A stretch of 64,000 nucleotides of DNA from Daucus carota subsp. sativus (Eukaryota > Streptophyta > Magnoliopsida > Apiales > Apiaceae), in contig NC_030387.2 of NCBI RefSeq assembly GCF_001625215.2, positions 33,503,606 to 33,567,605 of the forward strand. The letters run 5' to 3'. The notes beneath the pieces were generated by a model. It had not been told where the DNA came from, ran no database searches, and worked only from the letters and a program-made list of their open reading frames with translations. Positions 39,401 through 50,819 of this stretch are shown here, in pieces. The translations under genes were made by a program, and so were the position numbers. Positions within the stretch are counted from its first letter, which is position 1. Each line of letters starts with the position of its first letter.

Positions 39401-40101
39401 TAATCTTGCACTTGAAAGGATATCGTGTTTATATCTACATATATACCTGACATTGTTCAGATATCTAAGCTCCGTGGTCTCCTTGAGAATATCCGGATCA
39501 TATGGAGCAAACATCCTCAATTCATTTTCCAAAATTTCCATGGCATTTGCATATTGGGCGCTGAATCAATTTAGGAAATTAGAACAATGAATATAGCTCG
39601 AAGATGCTGTCAATATTAAAAAATTACAAATTATAGATAACAAAAAATTACAAACTTGCATAACAAAAAATTGCACTGCATCCAAGTAACAAAATTACAT
39701 AATTAACCAAGAGACAAAGAGAGAAGAAGACTCTAGATAACTCACTTGTCAAGAGCTTCATTGTATTTTTGCCGTCGAATCTCTAAAATCAATTGAAGGG
39801 AGAAAGTGTTGTCTTCAATCTTTGTAAAGCATAATATATAATCTTCCAGCTCTTTCCATTTCCCTTCTCTTACTGCTTCTTCAACGTATTTCATGTTCAA
39901 GTAGAGTTTCCCTTCCTTCTCCAGCCTTCAAAAATATTACGGATTTAATTAGGGTTTTCATCAAGAAATTAGCAAATAAAAAAAAGATGGTCAAAGAATT
40001 AAACCATACATCCGGGCGGTCTCCGTGAAGTTGTGTTCATCCAAGAACTGAACGACTAGAAATGCAAGATCTTGATCTCTTCTGGCGGAACTCGAAGCCA
40101 T
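36438..40101 (-). CDS. Short TOPLESS-like (Groucho/TUP1-type) co-repressor lacking the first WD40 propeller
   Basis: Thirteen coding exons join in frame to 602 aa: 40101-40010, 39925-39746, 39560-39447, 39348-39187, 39083-38978, 38813-38679, 38457-38347, 38265-38095, 37965-37837, 37745-37650, 37563-37381, 36865-36708, 36609-36438. Residues 1-215 correspond to the TOPLESS LisH/CTLH/CRA module (DLAFLVVQFLDEHNFTETA, LEIRRQKYNEALD, LNWQHTMCKYPKLNP, VDHTCG). Canonical TOPLESS then has a Pro-rich linker and two propellers (about 1130 aa in total). Here the sequence goes straight to the second-propeller region (LTYTNSGDAIVARS, YKFWKWGVANDNPTGKA, LSKNDGYVASV, LNILVSSAYDAQICAWS, NPSAYLPSNP). A 105-bp 5' UTR intron is likely (40210-40106). 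Canonical TOPLESS binds EAR motifs and recruits histone deacetylases; whether this divergent form does is open. Confidence 0.88.
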
Positions 40102-41837
40102 TTCACTACAAAAAAACAAGAAACTTTCAAGTGGAAGTGCACAGATCAGTTCATAAGCTATACGAAATTTGTAATTAATCATCGATCGATTTATGTATAT
40201 TTGTGTTTACCTTTTTTCTTCTTCTTTGATCAGAGAGGGAGAGAGAGTGAGGGGGAGAGAGAGAGAGATGATGTGTGAGAAATGAGAAATGAAGGTGGCT
40301 GTATATAGAGAGAGCCGGAATCAAAACTTAACACTGCAGCACAAACGTGTCACCACCAGCTTATATAGACTTGCATGTCTCTACAATAAGCCGGATAGTT
40401 TTGGAAAATGAAGAAATCTCTGATAATTAAATTTAGTATCTCGTATTACAAAATCTATGCAATATACCTTGACATTGAATGAGATTTTATCCTGTTAGTT
40501 GGTTGATATCCGTTACCATTAAAAAAGTTGATTTTGATATCTACTTTTCATTGCATCTTGTTAGTTTTAATATCATTCCGCTGAATTTTTTATAATTAAA
40601 AAGTACCTGGATCAAATATTTTTTGATTACAAATTTATAACATTTTTCTACATTTTATCTATGTTTATCTATATCTTAATAACCCTCCATACTTAACACT
40701 TGGTCGTGGACAAGTCAATTGATTAAAATAAAATCCTAAACATCAATGGGCTAACCTATTTTTGACACAATTCAAGTATATTATTTGAAAGTTGAAACTC
40801 GTTTGACGGCGGACAAATATACTGACAAAAACAAAATTAAAACAGCATTTTGGCTGTCCTAACGAGCGTCATTCAAGTTTCACGCTTCCAAGACTCCCTT
40901 CAACCGTACATGTTGTCCTGTGTGTCCCTCAATTCCTACACGTTTTTTAAAAAAAATTATGACCCAAAGATTTCTCCTATTCTTCTCAGAAAGCAACCTT
41001 CTCAATATCTTTTTAAAATATTACTTAAATATATTTTTCAATATTTAATTAATATACATCTCACACAAATAAATTTACTAAAGGTACAAGAATACATAAA
41101 CTTAACTAAACAATATTTTTTAAATTAATTAAATTTTTCAAAAAGAACATGTAATTAGCAAGTGATAGAAGATTTCACTTGAAAATAAAAGGTTACTTGT
41201 ATTCAATTTTATAATCAATAATTGTATAATAATAATATTATTAAAAAATTTATGTTGAACAAATATTTGATGCACCAAGCAAATTTTATTTTAACTTCTA
41301 AAATGTGTTCACAAAATATTTCAAAAAATGATATTTATATATAATTAATTATTATTATTTTAGATATGTGCATCCAAATATTGATATAATTATGCGTTAT
41401 TATTAATAACATGATATGATTAAATAAGAGACAAACAATATTATCTATTTTCTATAATCTTTGTTATTAAACTTATCATATGTTTACTAAAAATGAATTA
41501 AATTATAAAATTTGTTTATATCAATAACCCTCCACATTTAACCCTCAGTGAGGGCATACAAATATCTTCGTGAAACAAAATAACAAGGGTCATAGTCTGC
41601 TAACCCTAGTCCCTAGCGGCTAGCTGCTTGCTATTGTTCCGGCCGGCGCAATGCCTCTTGCATAATTTACAAAATAGTGTAATTTATTTGTTAATTAAAT
41701 ATAAAAAGATATATATTTTTATTTGTTTCTTATATATATAGTAATAATTCATTATAACTTATAAATTTCATTTCAAATATTTTGAAAATTAAATACACTT
41801 ATATAATATTTGTTAATTTATAAATGTTTATAAAAAT

Positions 41838-41861
41838 AATATATATATATATATATATATA
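41838..41861. repeat. AT microsatellite
   Basis: Uninterrupted AT dinucleotide run of about 12 units. Confidence 0.8.
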
Positions 41862-42570
41862 ATAATCTATTTTTATACATACATATATAAACCGAATAAG
41901 GCATAATCTATCAATTACATATATTTTAAATTTTTATGATAAGAATAACAAATAAGTATATTCAAATCATATATACATCAATTTTATTTACATAAAAATC
42001 CAGTTATTAATCAATTTTATATTGCTTGTAGAATATGCTTAAATAAGATAGTGCAACTAACATCTTATTTTTTTGTAACTATTTTATTATTAAACTTATA
42101 ATGTGTCTAATCTTGAATCATATATCATAAATATGAGAAATAAAATTATTCATATACGTGTATATATTATATAATTACTCAATTATAAATTATTAAAAAT
42201 ATGAATCCAAAAAAATCACTCACAATTGTGCATGTTTCGTTGAGAGAAGCAGAAACTGCTTCTGTTTTTCTTGACCCGTTTGTGTAAAGAAGTAGAAGCA
42301 CTTTTAATAAGCTGAGAATACTATCTTCTCTCTCACAGCTTCTTCTTCCCCAAACATTTTATTAACTTATTTACTTTTCACTTCTATTTCACTTTTTTAA
42401 TTTAAATAAAAGATCACTTCTTTTAAATTAACCCAAATGATTATATCTCTATCACACCTCGCCTCCATTCAGTATATCCTGGCTTCACTGGAATCTCACC
42501 ATAATTATGAACAAGTCTTGGAAATGCTTAAGATAATTATGTAATTTGAGTCAAAACTTACCGCACCAAG

Positions 42571-43265
42571 TAGGGGTGTACAAACCAACCCAAACTGTAT
42601 TTTACCCGAACTAATCCGAACTTTTTTGACCCGATTGATAACTGGATTAAAAAATGAGTAACCCGATTTAATTGGGTTGGATACAAGTTTCGTTTTTTTT
42701 AACCGATCCAACCCAACCTGATAAAAAAATATTAAATTACATATAAAAATCATTCACCCCACCCCAATAACCCATAATATGTTAGCTAGTCCATTTAACT
42801 AATTGTTGATTTGTTGCGCTTTGCTAATTGTTGATTTGGTGTGCTTTACTAATTGTTTGTGTTCAACTTAATTTTTAAATTTATTGCTGTAACTCTGAAA
42901 CTTCTGGTATCGAGTTTAATTTGGTATCGAGCTTTAATTGTTTTGGTCAGTAGTGTAGGTTTTTTAAGATGTTATAGTGTTTAACTCATTGTGTATACAC
43001 TGGGTAGGTGTTTCACCTTGCTGTAGTACATTCCGTTAAAGTTTTATCTTTAGATGTGTCGAAATTTGGTTTTGCTAGATTATGGAAAAGAAATTATTTT
43101 ATATTTCATAACCCGATCAAACCGATACGAACCGAAATAATACAAATTGGTTTGGGTTATGAATTTAATTTTTATGATTTGGGTTGAGAATTTGAAAACC
43201 CAATTTAATTAGATTAGGTCGTTAAATTTTTTTAACCCGCCCAACCCGAACCATGTACACCTCTA
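42571..43265. mobile_element. hAT-type non-autonomous element with 8-bp TSD
   Basis: 695 bp with inverted ends TAGGGGTGTACAAACC and CATGTACACCTCTA, and many AACCCGA/CCAACCC words near both ends. Flanked by GCACCAAG (42563-42570) and GCACCAGG (43266-43273), an 8-bp duplication with one mismatch. No transposase ORF. The TAGGGGTG terminus resembles the 25157-25391 element, so both may use the same transposase. Confidence 0.9.
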
Positions 43266-43365
43266 GCACCAGGAATCCATTATGCCACACCCCACTACCA
43301 TTAGGTCCCATGTAATCCCGACCCAAAACTCTTTTCATTCTATGTATTAGTTTGTATTGGAATAA

Positions 43366-43368
<3 letters not shown>

Positions 43369-43419
<51 letters not shown>
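43369..43419. repeat. AT microsatellite
   Basis: About 25 AT units. It creates a spurious Ile/Tyr-repeat ORF on the minus strand. Confidence 0.85.
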
Positions 43420-43421
<2 letters not shown>

Positions 43422-44579
43422 GTGTATTGAGTTTAGTAAAGATATTTTTTTTATTGAAACTATAAAATGTATTATTATACAGAATATGTCAAAATAATTG
43501 GTGCAATATTCATTTATAACATAGTTTAAGTCAACCCCATAATCAGTATTAAATATAATTTTATATTTTGACATTTACATAAAATCTGTATTGAATTACT
43601 ATAATACAAAAGTTGTTATGAATTTGTATTCATTAGTAGACTTTACTCTTTTGAAACGTAAATATGACAAATGTGCAGGTTGTGACGCTAATGATTTTGA
43701 TTGTGCGTGACTAAGAACCTGTTTGTCTGGTTAAAATCCGATGTGCAAGTTGTGACATAAATGAATTTGATTGTGATGTGTTTGCTTCGGTTTAAAATCA
43801 AAATCAAGGTTTTAAGTCATTTCTGACTTTAAATTGAAAAATGTCTGTTTGTGTAATAAATCTTTAACTTATATCAAATAAATTATAAATCGTTAAATCA
43901 TAGGTCATAACTTCAGGCAAACGGACGTGCGAGTTACTTTCTATTTCATCTTTAGTAAAGTATATTATATTTTTCGGAATGTTAAAGTTGTAGCTAGCTA
44001 GGAAGGAGCTACCCGTGCACTCATTGACCAGCTCATATTTTTTGTTCATAAATCAAATGCAAAAAAGTAGGTTTGCATTGATCTCACATGAGTTCCTATA
44101 TTGAATGATTTTGGCAGTGGAGTGTTTATAATTTGTCATGGCAACAATTGGAAAAGCCAAAGCGAGGTTTATACACATAATCAGACGTATAAAAATAATT
44201 GATACAATTTATCCATTTTTTGTTGATACATATTCATAACATATATAGAGTTTAAATTTAATAAAGGATAACTCAAGTGACGACATTTAAATAATATCAA
44301 ATACACCATTATAAAATCAAGATATATATATTTATACTAGGATTGTACCTGCTCTCACGAGCTTAAATGTTAAACATATATTTGTTTTATTTTTCGATTC
44401 TATATGTTATTTATATTTTGCTAGTTTTTGTTAACCGAATAAATATACTAATTTCATCAAAAATTAATTCTTATTGGTTAAATTTTTTTCCCTTATATTA
44501 TAGTTTAAATTTTTGTCTAAAATTAGATTAATTTAAAAAAGATATTGAAATAATTTGTTATATTCCTTAGAGCATCTTC

Positions 44580-44916
44580 AACCATCGAAAACTTTTAACT
44601 AAAAGGTGAGTTGAATTACCAAAAATAAAATATTTTAGCCAACAGGTCGAAAAACTCAACTCCAACCATACCCAGCTGTTATCTATAAAATGGCTAAATT
44701 TGTCGAACCTCTACAGGTCTATAAAAAATATGTAGGAAGATTCCACATCATTTATTACCATATTAAACTGATATATTCTATTTTAACAATCTAAAATATT
44801 AATAACATACTATTTTTAAATTATAGCCAACCAATATAGAAAATACCATTGAAGCAAAATGTAATGTCTCACAGGTCGCATTTAGCGAACATTAGCCAAC
44901 GCCGTTGGAGATGCTA
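44580..44916 (-). mobile_element. Tourist-like MITE, family B copy 3, TTA target
   Basis: Starts GAGCATCTTCAACC and ends GTTGGAGATGCTA, flanked by TTA at 44577-44579 and 44917-44919. Inverted relative to the two other family B copies and collinear with them. Has the single-unit form of the segment that is duplicated in 34444-34917. Confidence 0.88.
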
Positions 44917-45499
44917 TTATAATGAATTTTAAGTTCTTAAACAAATCGAATATACATCTTAAGAAAAGTTTCTGCAAGTTTTACTTTACCTGTTTAGGAA
45001 AAAATCTAAAATTTGTTTAGTTACTGGAGTGAATCTAATCGCTTAAGACTTTCAATTAACTTTGTCTATAATTTTGCTATTATTTTTTTTACTTTTTTCT
45101 TATTGATTTTGTATTGAATCATGAACTATAAATATATCAACAAACTAAGCAAAATTTAAAATTTTCACTGTTCTTTATGAATTTCCAGGTTTTTTATGCT
45201 TCAATATTAGAATAATTAAACCAATCCGTTACGGAAGAAATGAATTACTTCTGTCCCAATTTTTTAATTTTTTCCCTTCAATGAGTGTTATTTCAATTTC
45301 ATTGACTGTCATTATTATTCTTGGAAGGCAATACAGAGAGATGAATATACGCTTTTGGTAACAGAGATTTTTGTGTTCTGCATATGTTTTCAGTTACGAA
45401 ACCCCTGTCAGCTTCAAATTGTTCCCAGTACTTTGCATGTGAATCAATCTATTTCTATTACAGTCATTTTCTTATAAACTGGTTTTTCTTGCTTCAGGT

Positions 45500-45841
45500 A
45501 TGGCCACTGATTTGAAGTTCCCTCAGAAATTGGTACTCTCCCGATCCTTTTTTCTTTGATCTTAGAGTGTTCCCTGGTTCAATTTGTAATAAGGATTTGT
45601 CCCTTCTCAGTTTCTTCCCCGTGGTTTCGTTGATCGACCGCTGTTGTAACTGTTCAGACTATGGATGGAGTCAATTGTCAAGTCAAGTATTCAAAAGAGG
45701 ATGGTTCTTTTTCGGACATGCATGATCTTTTGGCAAAGTTGTTCCCTAAACAATGTCAGTTTTTTCTGTTTAAGTACACTGGGGGAGCTAATTTTCGAGT
45801 TTTTCTGTTAGATGGAGATTATGTGGTGCAGGGCATACCTG
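45500..45841 (+). pseudogene. Gene-like fragment of unknown family, two exons
   Basis: ATG at 45500 opens a short exon (MATDLKFPQKL, 45500-45532) with donor GTACTC. A good acceptor (tgttcag, ending 45657) starts a second exon in the same phase that runs to a donor at 45841 (CCTG/GTACGT). The product includes VNCQVKYSKEDGSFSDMHDL, then an aromatic-rich part ending GDYVVQGIP. I do not recognise the family. No in-frame third exon was found, and the following exons belong to something else, so this is probably a captured or truncated gene. Confidence 0.4.
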
Positions 45842-46180
45842 GTACGTGTTTTTACCTTGTTACATTTTTGTAACTGAGTACACATTTCTCACATATTGTA
45901 ACTTCAGGGAGGCATGATTCTTTTCAATGCATCTTTATTCGAATAATTGCAAAAATGTCTAGAAAGTGGTTCTTTCAAAGAAGTGCTTTGAAGAAATAAT
46001 CATTAATACAATCATTCAATCATATATATGTTTCAAATTTGATATATGTAATCTGTCTCCTTATTGTTTGTAACTTATAATCAAAGGAATGTGCACATAT
46101 CTGTATTAGTTTGTTTAGTTGAGAACATGTGAATGAGGCTCAGCAATTTAACAACTCACATGTTTTTGATCAACGAGCAG

Positions 46181-47271
46181 GCTTATTCCTGAACGAGCAC
46201 TTCTTAGCTATGGTCAGTATACAAGCTAGATTTTTATTAAGATCCGCGTACAGTATATCTTCCTGATTATACTAAATTTAAACGTTCATTTCAGGTCTAC
46301 ATTGTGCACTACTTGCTGGTATGTGTGTACTATGGCTGTCCGCGAATATTATACTTGCATATGCTTTCTCTTAATCTGTCTCATTGTAGTTAGTAGTTAC
46401 TGTATCTATTCTTACTGATATGACAGTGCAATAGATTTAAACTCTAAAGTGATATATTTGGCACCATTGATACTGCTCCATCGAGTTATGACCAGTAATT
46501 TGCTGGTCTTTCTTTAAATTAATATCATTTGAAATCAGATTCATGAAAACTTCAACTGATAAAATATTTTGTTTGCAATTAAATACTTTATTAGTATGAC
46601 CAACATCAATAGTGTTGTGAAATCAGAAATGGCAGGAATGTAGGTATATTCCAATGTCACTTGAAGAAAATAGATGTCTGAGAGTGTATGCCAGGGTTTA
46701 TTGTAATTTTTTATAGGGAAACTCTGAAATCTTGTTATACTAATTTTATAGAATCATAGATGCAGTAAATGGCCCATTTGCTTGTATCAGACTTTTTGTC
46801 TTTTATAGGGTAGAAGTATTGATGTTTTATGAAGTATTTGATTTAGGCTTTTTTTTTAGTTTCATCAGTATATATTCCCAGATTTTATTATACCTGAAAT
46901 ACTTTACTTGGCGAAATAGCGGGGCTGTTATACTTTCCTTATTCTACCCACGGAGAAAAACATGTTTTATTACCCCTGTGCATGTAATATTGTTAATCCA
47001 GGATCTACTTGCTTAAAGTCCACAGAGAACCTTAAAAATGTTTGTTTATTTTACTTTGTTTTTATATTTGAGTGTTTAAAGACCATCACATGACTTGGTT
47101 AAGTATGAAAATTACTTATAATGCACGTGTAAGAAACACTGTAAAAGTCTTGAGATACTGTTGAAAGTGTTTATTTTGTGAAATTGACCACCCTTTTAAT
47201 ACTATTATCTTTTGTAGGTATACCAGAGGATGTTATCAGGAGGGCTGCATATGTTTTGGATGCTACTGGAC
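46181..47271 (+). pseudogene. MSH5-like C-terminal gene fragment, cut by a retrotransposon
   Basis: Three exons with correct splice sites and phases: 46181-46212 (LIPERALLSYG), 46295-46318 (LHCALLAG) and 47218-47271 (IPEDVIRRAAYVLDA). Together they match the stretch of the meiotic MutS homologue MSH5 just C-terminal to the ATPase domain, from memory of the plant family. Upstream MSH5 exons, including the Walker motifs, are absent in the window. The reading frame ends at TAA inside the gypsy LTR that starts at 47272. Non-functional here unless exons continue beyond the nested elements. Confidence 0.5.
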
Positions 47272-47624
47272 TGTAATGAATTGACTACACACTCTTAACA
47301 ATAGCAGACTATTATATATGAAATCAACTCAGAACGATAAACTGTTTAAGCAGAAATTACAGAACAAGCATACTACGGAACGTTCGAGAGGTCCGGCTCT
47401 CCAGAAACAGAAAACAACACACTACACAGATAGATTCCTTTCCACTACTATTCCAGCTACATAATGCTGCTACAAACTGAATTCTCCCTTTTGCCCTTTG
47501 ACTGCTATATTATTCCAGTGTTGACTTGGTCCCTTACTTTCCACGTTGGTGCTGTGCCCCTCCAATATTGTTTCTTTTCCTTGAATACGTTAACATTTCC
47601 TTGGGCCCACCAGCATGCATTACA
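47272..47624 (-). repeat. 3' LTR of the chromovirus
   Basis: 353 bp bounded by TGTAATG and its inverse CATTACA. A G-rich polypurine tract (GGGGCGGGGGTAC on the minus strand, 47625-47637) abuts its upstream end. Insertion took place in the MSH5-like exon; the adjacent five bases TGGAC (47267-47271) should recur at the other end of the element. Confidence 0.85.
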
Positions 47625-49180
47625 GTACCCCCGCCCCAAAGAGTCACCTTGTCCTCAAGGTGGAAACTGGGAAAAATGTGGCCCAGTATTGAAACATCTT
47701 CCCAGGTAGCTTCAAAACTCTGTAAGTTCTTCCATTTAATGAGAGCCTCCTGGCGACTAGAGTTTCCCACTTTCACATGACGCACTTCCAACACTTCTTC
47801 AGGTTCTACTACAAGTTCCAATTCAGGTGACAATTGTGAAGGAATCCCAGGTGATACTGGAGTATTGAGCACTGTTCTTTTCAATTGCGAAACATGGAAA
47901 ACTGGGTGAATGGAGGTTGACTCTGGGAGTTGCAACCTATACGCAACTGTTCCAACCTTCTGCGTAATACGAAATGGGCCATAATATCTCGCAGCCAACT
48001 TATCAAACGGCCTCCGTGCCAATGATTTTTGCCTATAAGGCTGTAGCTTCACATAGACCATATCATCCACCTCAAAACTCTCATCCCTACGCTTACCATC
48101 AGCTGCTGCTTTCATAACCTGCTGTGCTTTCAATAAATTGAAACGGAGTTCATCCAACATTGCATCACGTTCTTGCAGCATCTCTTCCAAACTACCAACT
48201 GGTGTATCTCCTCTGTGAATGTGCATTAAAGCAGGTGGTTCTCGCCCATAGACTGCTTTGAACGGACTGATTTTAGTTGAGGAATGAGGCGATGTGTTGT
48301 ATGAATACTCTGCCCAGTGGAGCCATTTAGCCCAAGATTTTGGTTTTCCCCCTATGAAACATCGCAGGTAGGTCTCCAACGCTTTGTTCACAATTTCTGA
48401 TTGCCCGTCAGTTTGCGGGTGATAAGCCGTGCTTCGTTTCAGTTCAGTGCCATGTAGTCGAAACAGTTCTCGCCAGAAAGTACTCAAGAATATCTTATCC
48501 CGGTCTGAGATGATTGATATTGGAAAACCATGTAAGCGTATCACTTCCCTGGTGAAAATTTCAGCCACTTTAAAGGCATCAAAAGGGTGCCTGAGTCCCA
48601 CGAAATGCGCATACTTTGACAATCGATCCACCACCACTAACACCGTATTGAATCCTCCAGACAGTGGTAAGCCCTCTATAAAGTCCATCGAGACCTCACT
48701 CCAAACTTGTAGCGGAATTGGGAGGGGTTGGAGTAACCCAGCAGGAGCCAACTGAAGTGTTTTGTTTTGCTGACAAATGGCACATTTCCGCACATACTCT
48801 ACGACCATTTTCCGCATTCCCATCCAATACCACTCTTTAGCTAATCGCAAGTAGGTTTTCAATTCCCCAGCATGTCCCCCAGTGGCTGAATCATGAAACT
48901 CTTGTAACAGCTTTGCACAGAAAGTAGAATTACGCGGAATCACCACTCTGTCCTTATACAACATTCGTCCATCTACTACACGAAAACCAGGGTGCTCTCG
49001 GGCCTGCGTTAGTAATTCCTGTTTCAAAGTTCTCAGCACCACATCTTGAGATATTTCAGCATCCAACTGTTCCCATGACAGGCTGGGTGTTGACACTAGA
49101 GCATTTAGAACGACTTCCCCCTCTTGCTTTCGAGATAAAGCATCCGCCACTCGATTCGAACACCCCGTCTTGTACTGTAT
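47534..49180 (-). CDS. Chromovirus pol, C-terminal part: RNase H end, integrase, chromodomain (partial)
   Basis: Retroelement polyprotein segment. In order: the RNase H tail (IQYKTGCSNRVADALSR), the integrase zinc finger (HDSATGGHAG...CAICQQNK), the integrase core with MDFIEGLP, ISDRDKIF and YHPQTDGQSE (D, D, E residues visible), the GPF-type region (YYGPFRITQKVG), HPVFHVSQLK, and a chromodomain with WKNLQSFEATWED. The frame is uninterrupted for about 549 codons up to the junction with the inserted LTR. The stop codon lies 90 bases inside the 3' LTR, so the last 30 residues are LTR-encoded. The N-terminal part is cut at 49181. Confidence 0.93.
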   Translation of the reverse strand: MQYKTGCSNRVADALSRKQEGEVVLNALVSTPSLSWEQLDAEISQDVVLRTLKQELLTQAREHPGFRVVDGRMLYKDRVVIPRNSTFCAKLLQEFHDSATGGHAGELKTYLRLAKEWYWMGMRKMVVEYVRKCAICQQNKTLQLAPAGLLQPLPIPLQVWSEVSMDFIEGLPLSGGFNTVLVVVDRLSKYAHFVGLRHPFDAFKVAEIFTREVIRLHGFPISIISDRDKIFLSTFWRELFRLHGTELKRSTAYHPQTDGQSEIVNKALETYLRCFIGGKPKSWAKWLHWAEYSYNTSPHSSTKISPFKAVYGREPPALMHIHRGDTPVGSLEEMLQERDAMLDELRFNLLKAQQVMKAAADGKRRDESFEVDDMVYVKLQPYRQKSLARRPFDKLAARYYGPFRITQKVGTVAYRLQLPESTSIHPVFHVSQLKRTVLNTPVSPGIPSQLSPELELVVEPEEVLEVRHVKVGNSSRQEALIKWKNLQSFEATWEDVSILGHIFPSFHLEDKVTLWGGGTVMHAGGPKEMLTYSRKRNNIGGAQHQRGK

Positions 49181-50788
49181 TGTTAGGTCCAAAGTATCGT
49201 AGAAGGGGGGGGTTGAATACGATACTCACTACAATTTAAAATTCTTTCGAATCTTGCGGATAAACAAATTGCAGTTCTGTAATGGGTTTCGTGTTCCGGA
49301 TATTTATTGGGTCGGTTTCTGAGGATATGAAAATATTAAACCAACACACAATATTTTCCAAGGTATATCTGTATATTGATAAATACCTCGAAGGTGCTAC
49401 AAATCCAAACCCGAAGGTTGGCTACAATGACCACTCCTCTAAATATTACAAGCCCTATCCACTACTAATATTTATGGTACAAAACTAGGCTAGGGTGTGT
49501 GTATATTTGAGAGAGTTTGTGCATAGCACTTGGCCATCCATCCCGAAGGATGATGTGAATTGTGAGAACCACAATCACATATTTATAGGCTTTCATAAAC
49601 TAACCATGGTTAACGAGTTCGTCCTGGACGACTTGAGTTCGTCCTGGACGGATTCAGATATCCAAAATAAATCTAACTCCTCAGCACAAGAAGTGGCGCC
49701 AGTTATATATACACATATATATGTATCACAAACTTGCGCTTGGATATGTACATATGTGTGCATATATAAGAAGTCAAAGTTGGCGCCTGGAATTTAGTCA
49801 AATCTTGCGCCTTACACTGCTTCCCATTAGAGATTGTAACTTAGACAAAATTCTAAGTTGGAGAGGAGTTTGCGCCTTGAGAGTATATGGCTTGGAGTCG
49901 CAACCTTTGACTTAGTCAATGGTTGCGCTCCAAGTGAGCTTCCAGTGTAGTATACTGTATGTGTGGCACTTAGACAAATATCATCACATAAAACTTGCGC
50001 CACTTCACTTCAAAGGAGTCAAACTCTGCGCTTTGACATTTCTAGTCAATACTTGCGCCACTGTACAAGCCACCCCTCTGTTCTCTCACATTGGATCATG
50101 GTTGACCCCAGTTGGCGCTTCCATACATACAGTGGGTATGTATAGCGCCAACTCAATTCTTACTTAGTCATTTCATCCGCAAAGCTTCAAGTTGGCGCCT
50201 CAAGGATTGTATTTGCCACTGATATCTTTCCTCCTTCCTGTAAAAGCAAGTGGCGCTACTATTTCTTTTTCTTCTTTGTGTAGCCTAGTTTGCTCTCAGC
50301 CATGCATATACACGCGGTGTGTATAGCTTTTTACGTTAGGTGCAGACACATGACACATGCAAACCCTAGGTTGTAGTAGACACCTGACATCATCTCCATG
50401 TATGCATATAATATATAATATACTATATTATGTTGTGATTATATTAATAAATAAAAGTATATATAAATATATACACATATATATATTATTTATATGAACA
50501 TATAATAATATATGTACATATATTTAAATATATTCTCATATATTTAAATATATATAATATATAATTATATGTAAATACAAATGTAAATATATATATAAAT
50601 ATATATAGAGATATATAAAGTTATTTATAAATATAAATATAAACATAAATATATATAAAGAAAAGTATATATAAATATATACATATATATAATATTTATA
50701 TAAACATATAGTAACATATATATACACATATATTTAAATATATTCTCATATATTTAAATATATATAATATACATATAACTATGTGTAA

Positions 50789-50819
<31 letters not shown>

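Larger units (their letters stand above)
40102..45499. other. Long AT-rich intergenic region
   Basis: Bases 40102-40270 are TPL-like 5' UTR (GA-rich). Then about 5 kb of AT-rich DNA holding a hAT MITE (42571-43265), AT microsatellites (41838-41861 and 43369-43419) and a Tourist-like MITE (44580-44916). Short ORFs have no recognisable family. Bases 45240-45499 form the upstream region of a gene-like fragment. Confidence 0.5.
47272..49180 (-). mobile_element. Ty3/gypsy chromovirus, 3' part (integrase, chromodomain, 3' LTR)
   Basis: The 3' end is at 47272 (LTR 47272-47624). The internal region runs to 49180, where a Sirevirus-like element interrupts it just after the RNase H end. Reverse transcriptase, protease, gag and the 5' LTR are therefore displaced beyond base 64000 or lost. 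The chromodomain identifies the chromovirus branch; the short LTR fits Reina-like clades, tentatively. Confidence 0.9.

Noticed and set aside
43347..43574. Minus-strand ORF with Ile/Tyr repeats
   Set aside because: Created by the AT microsatellite at 43369-43419.
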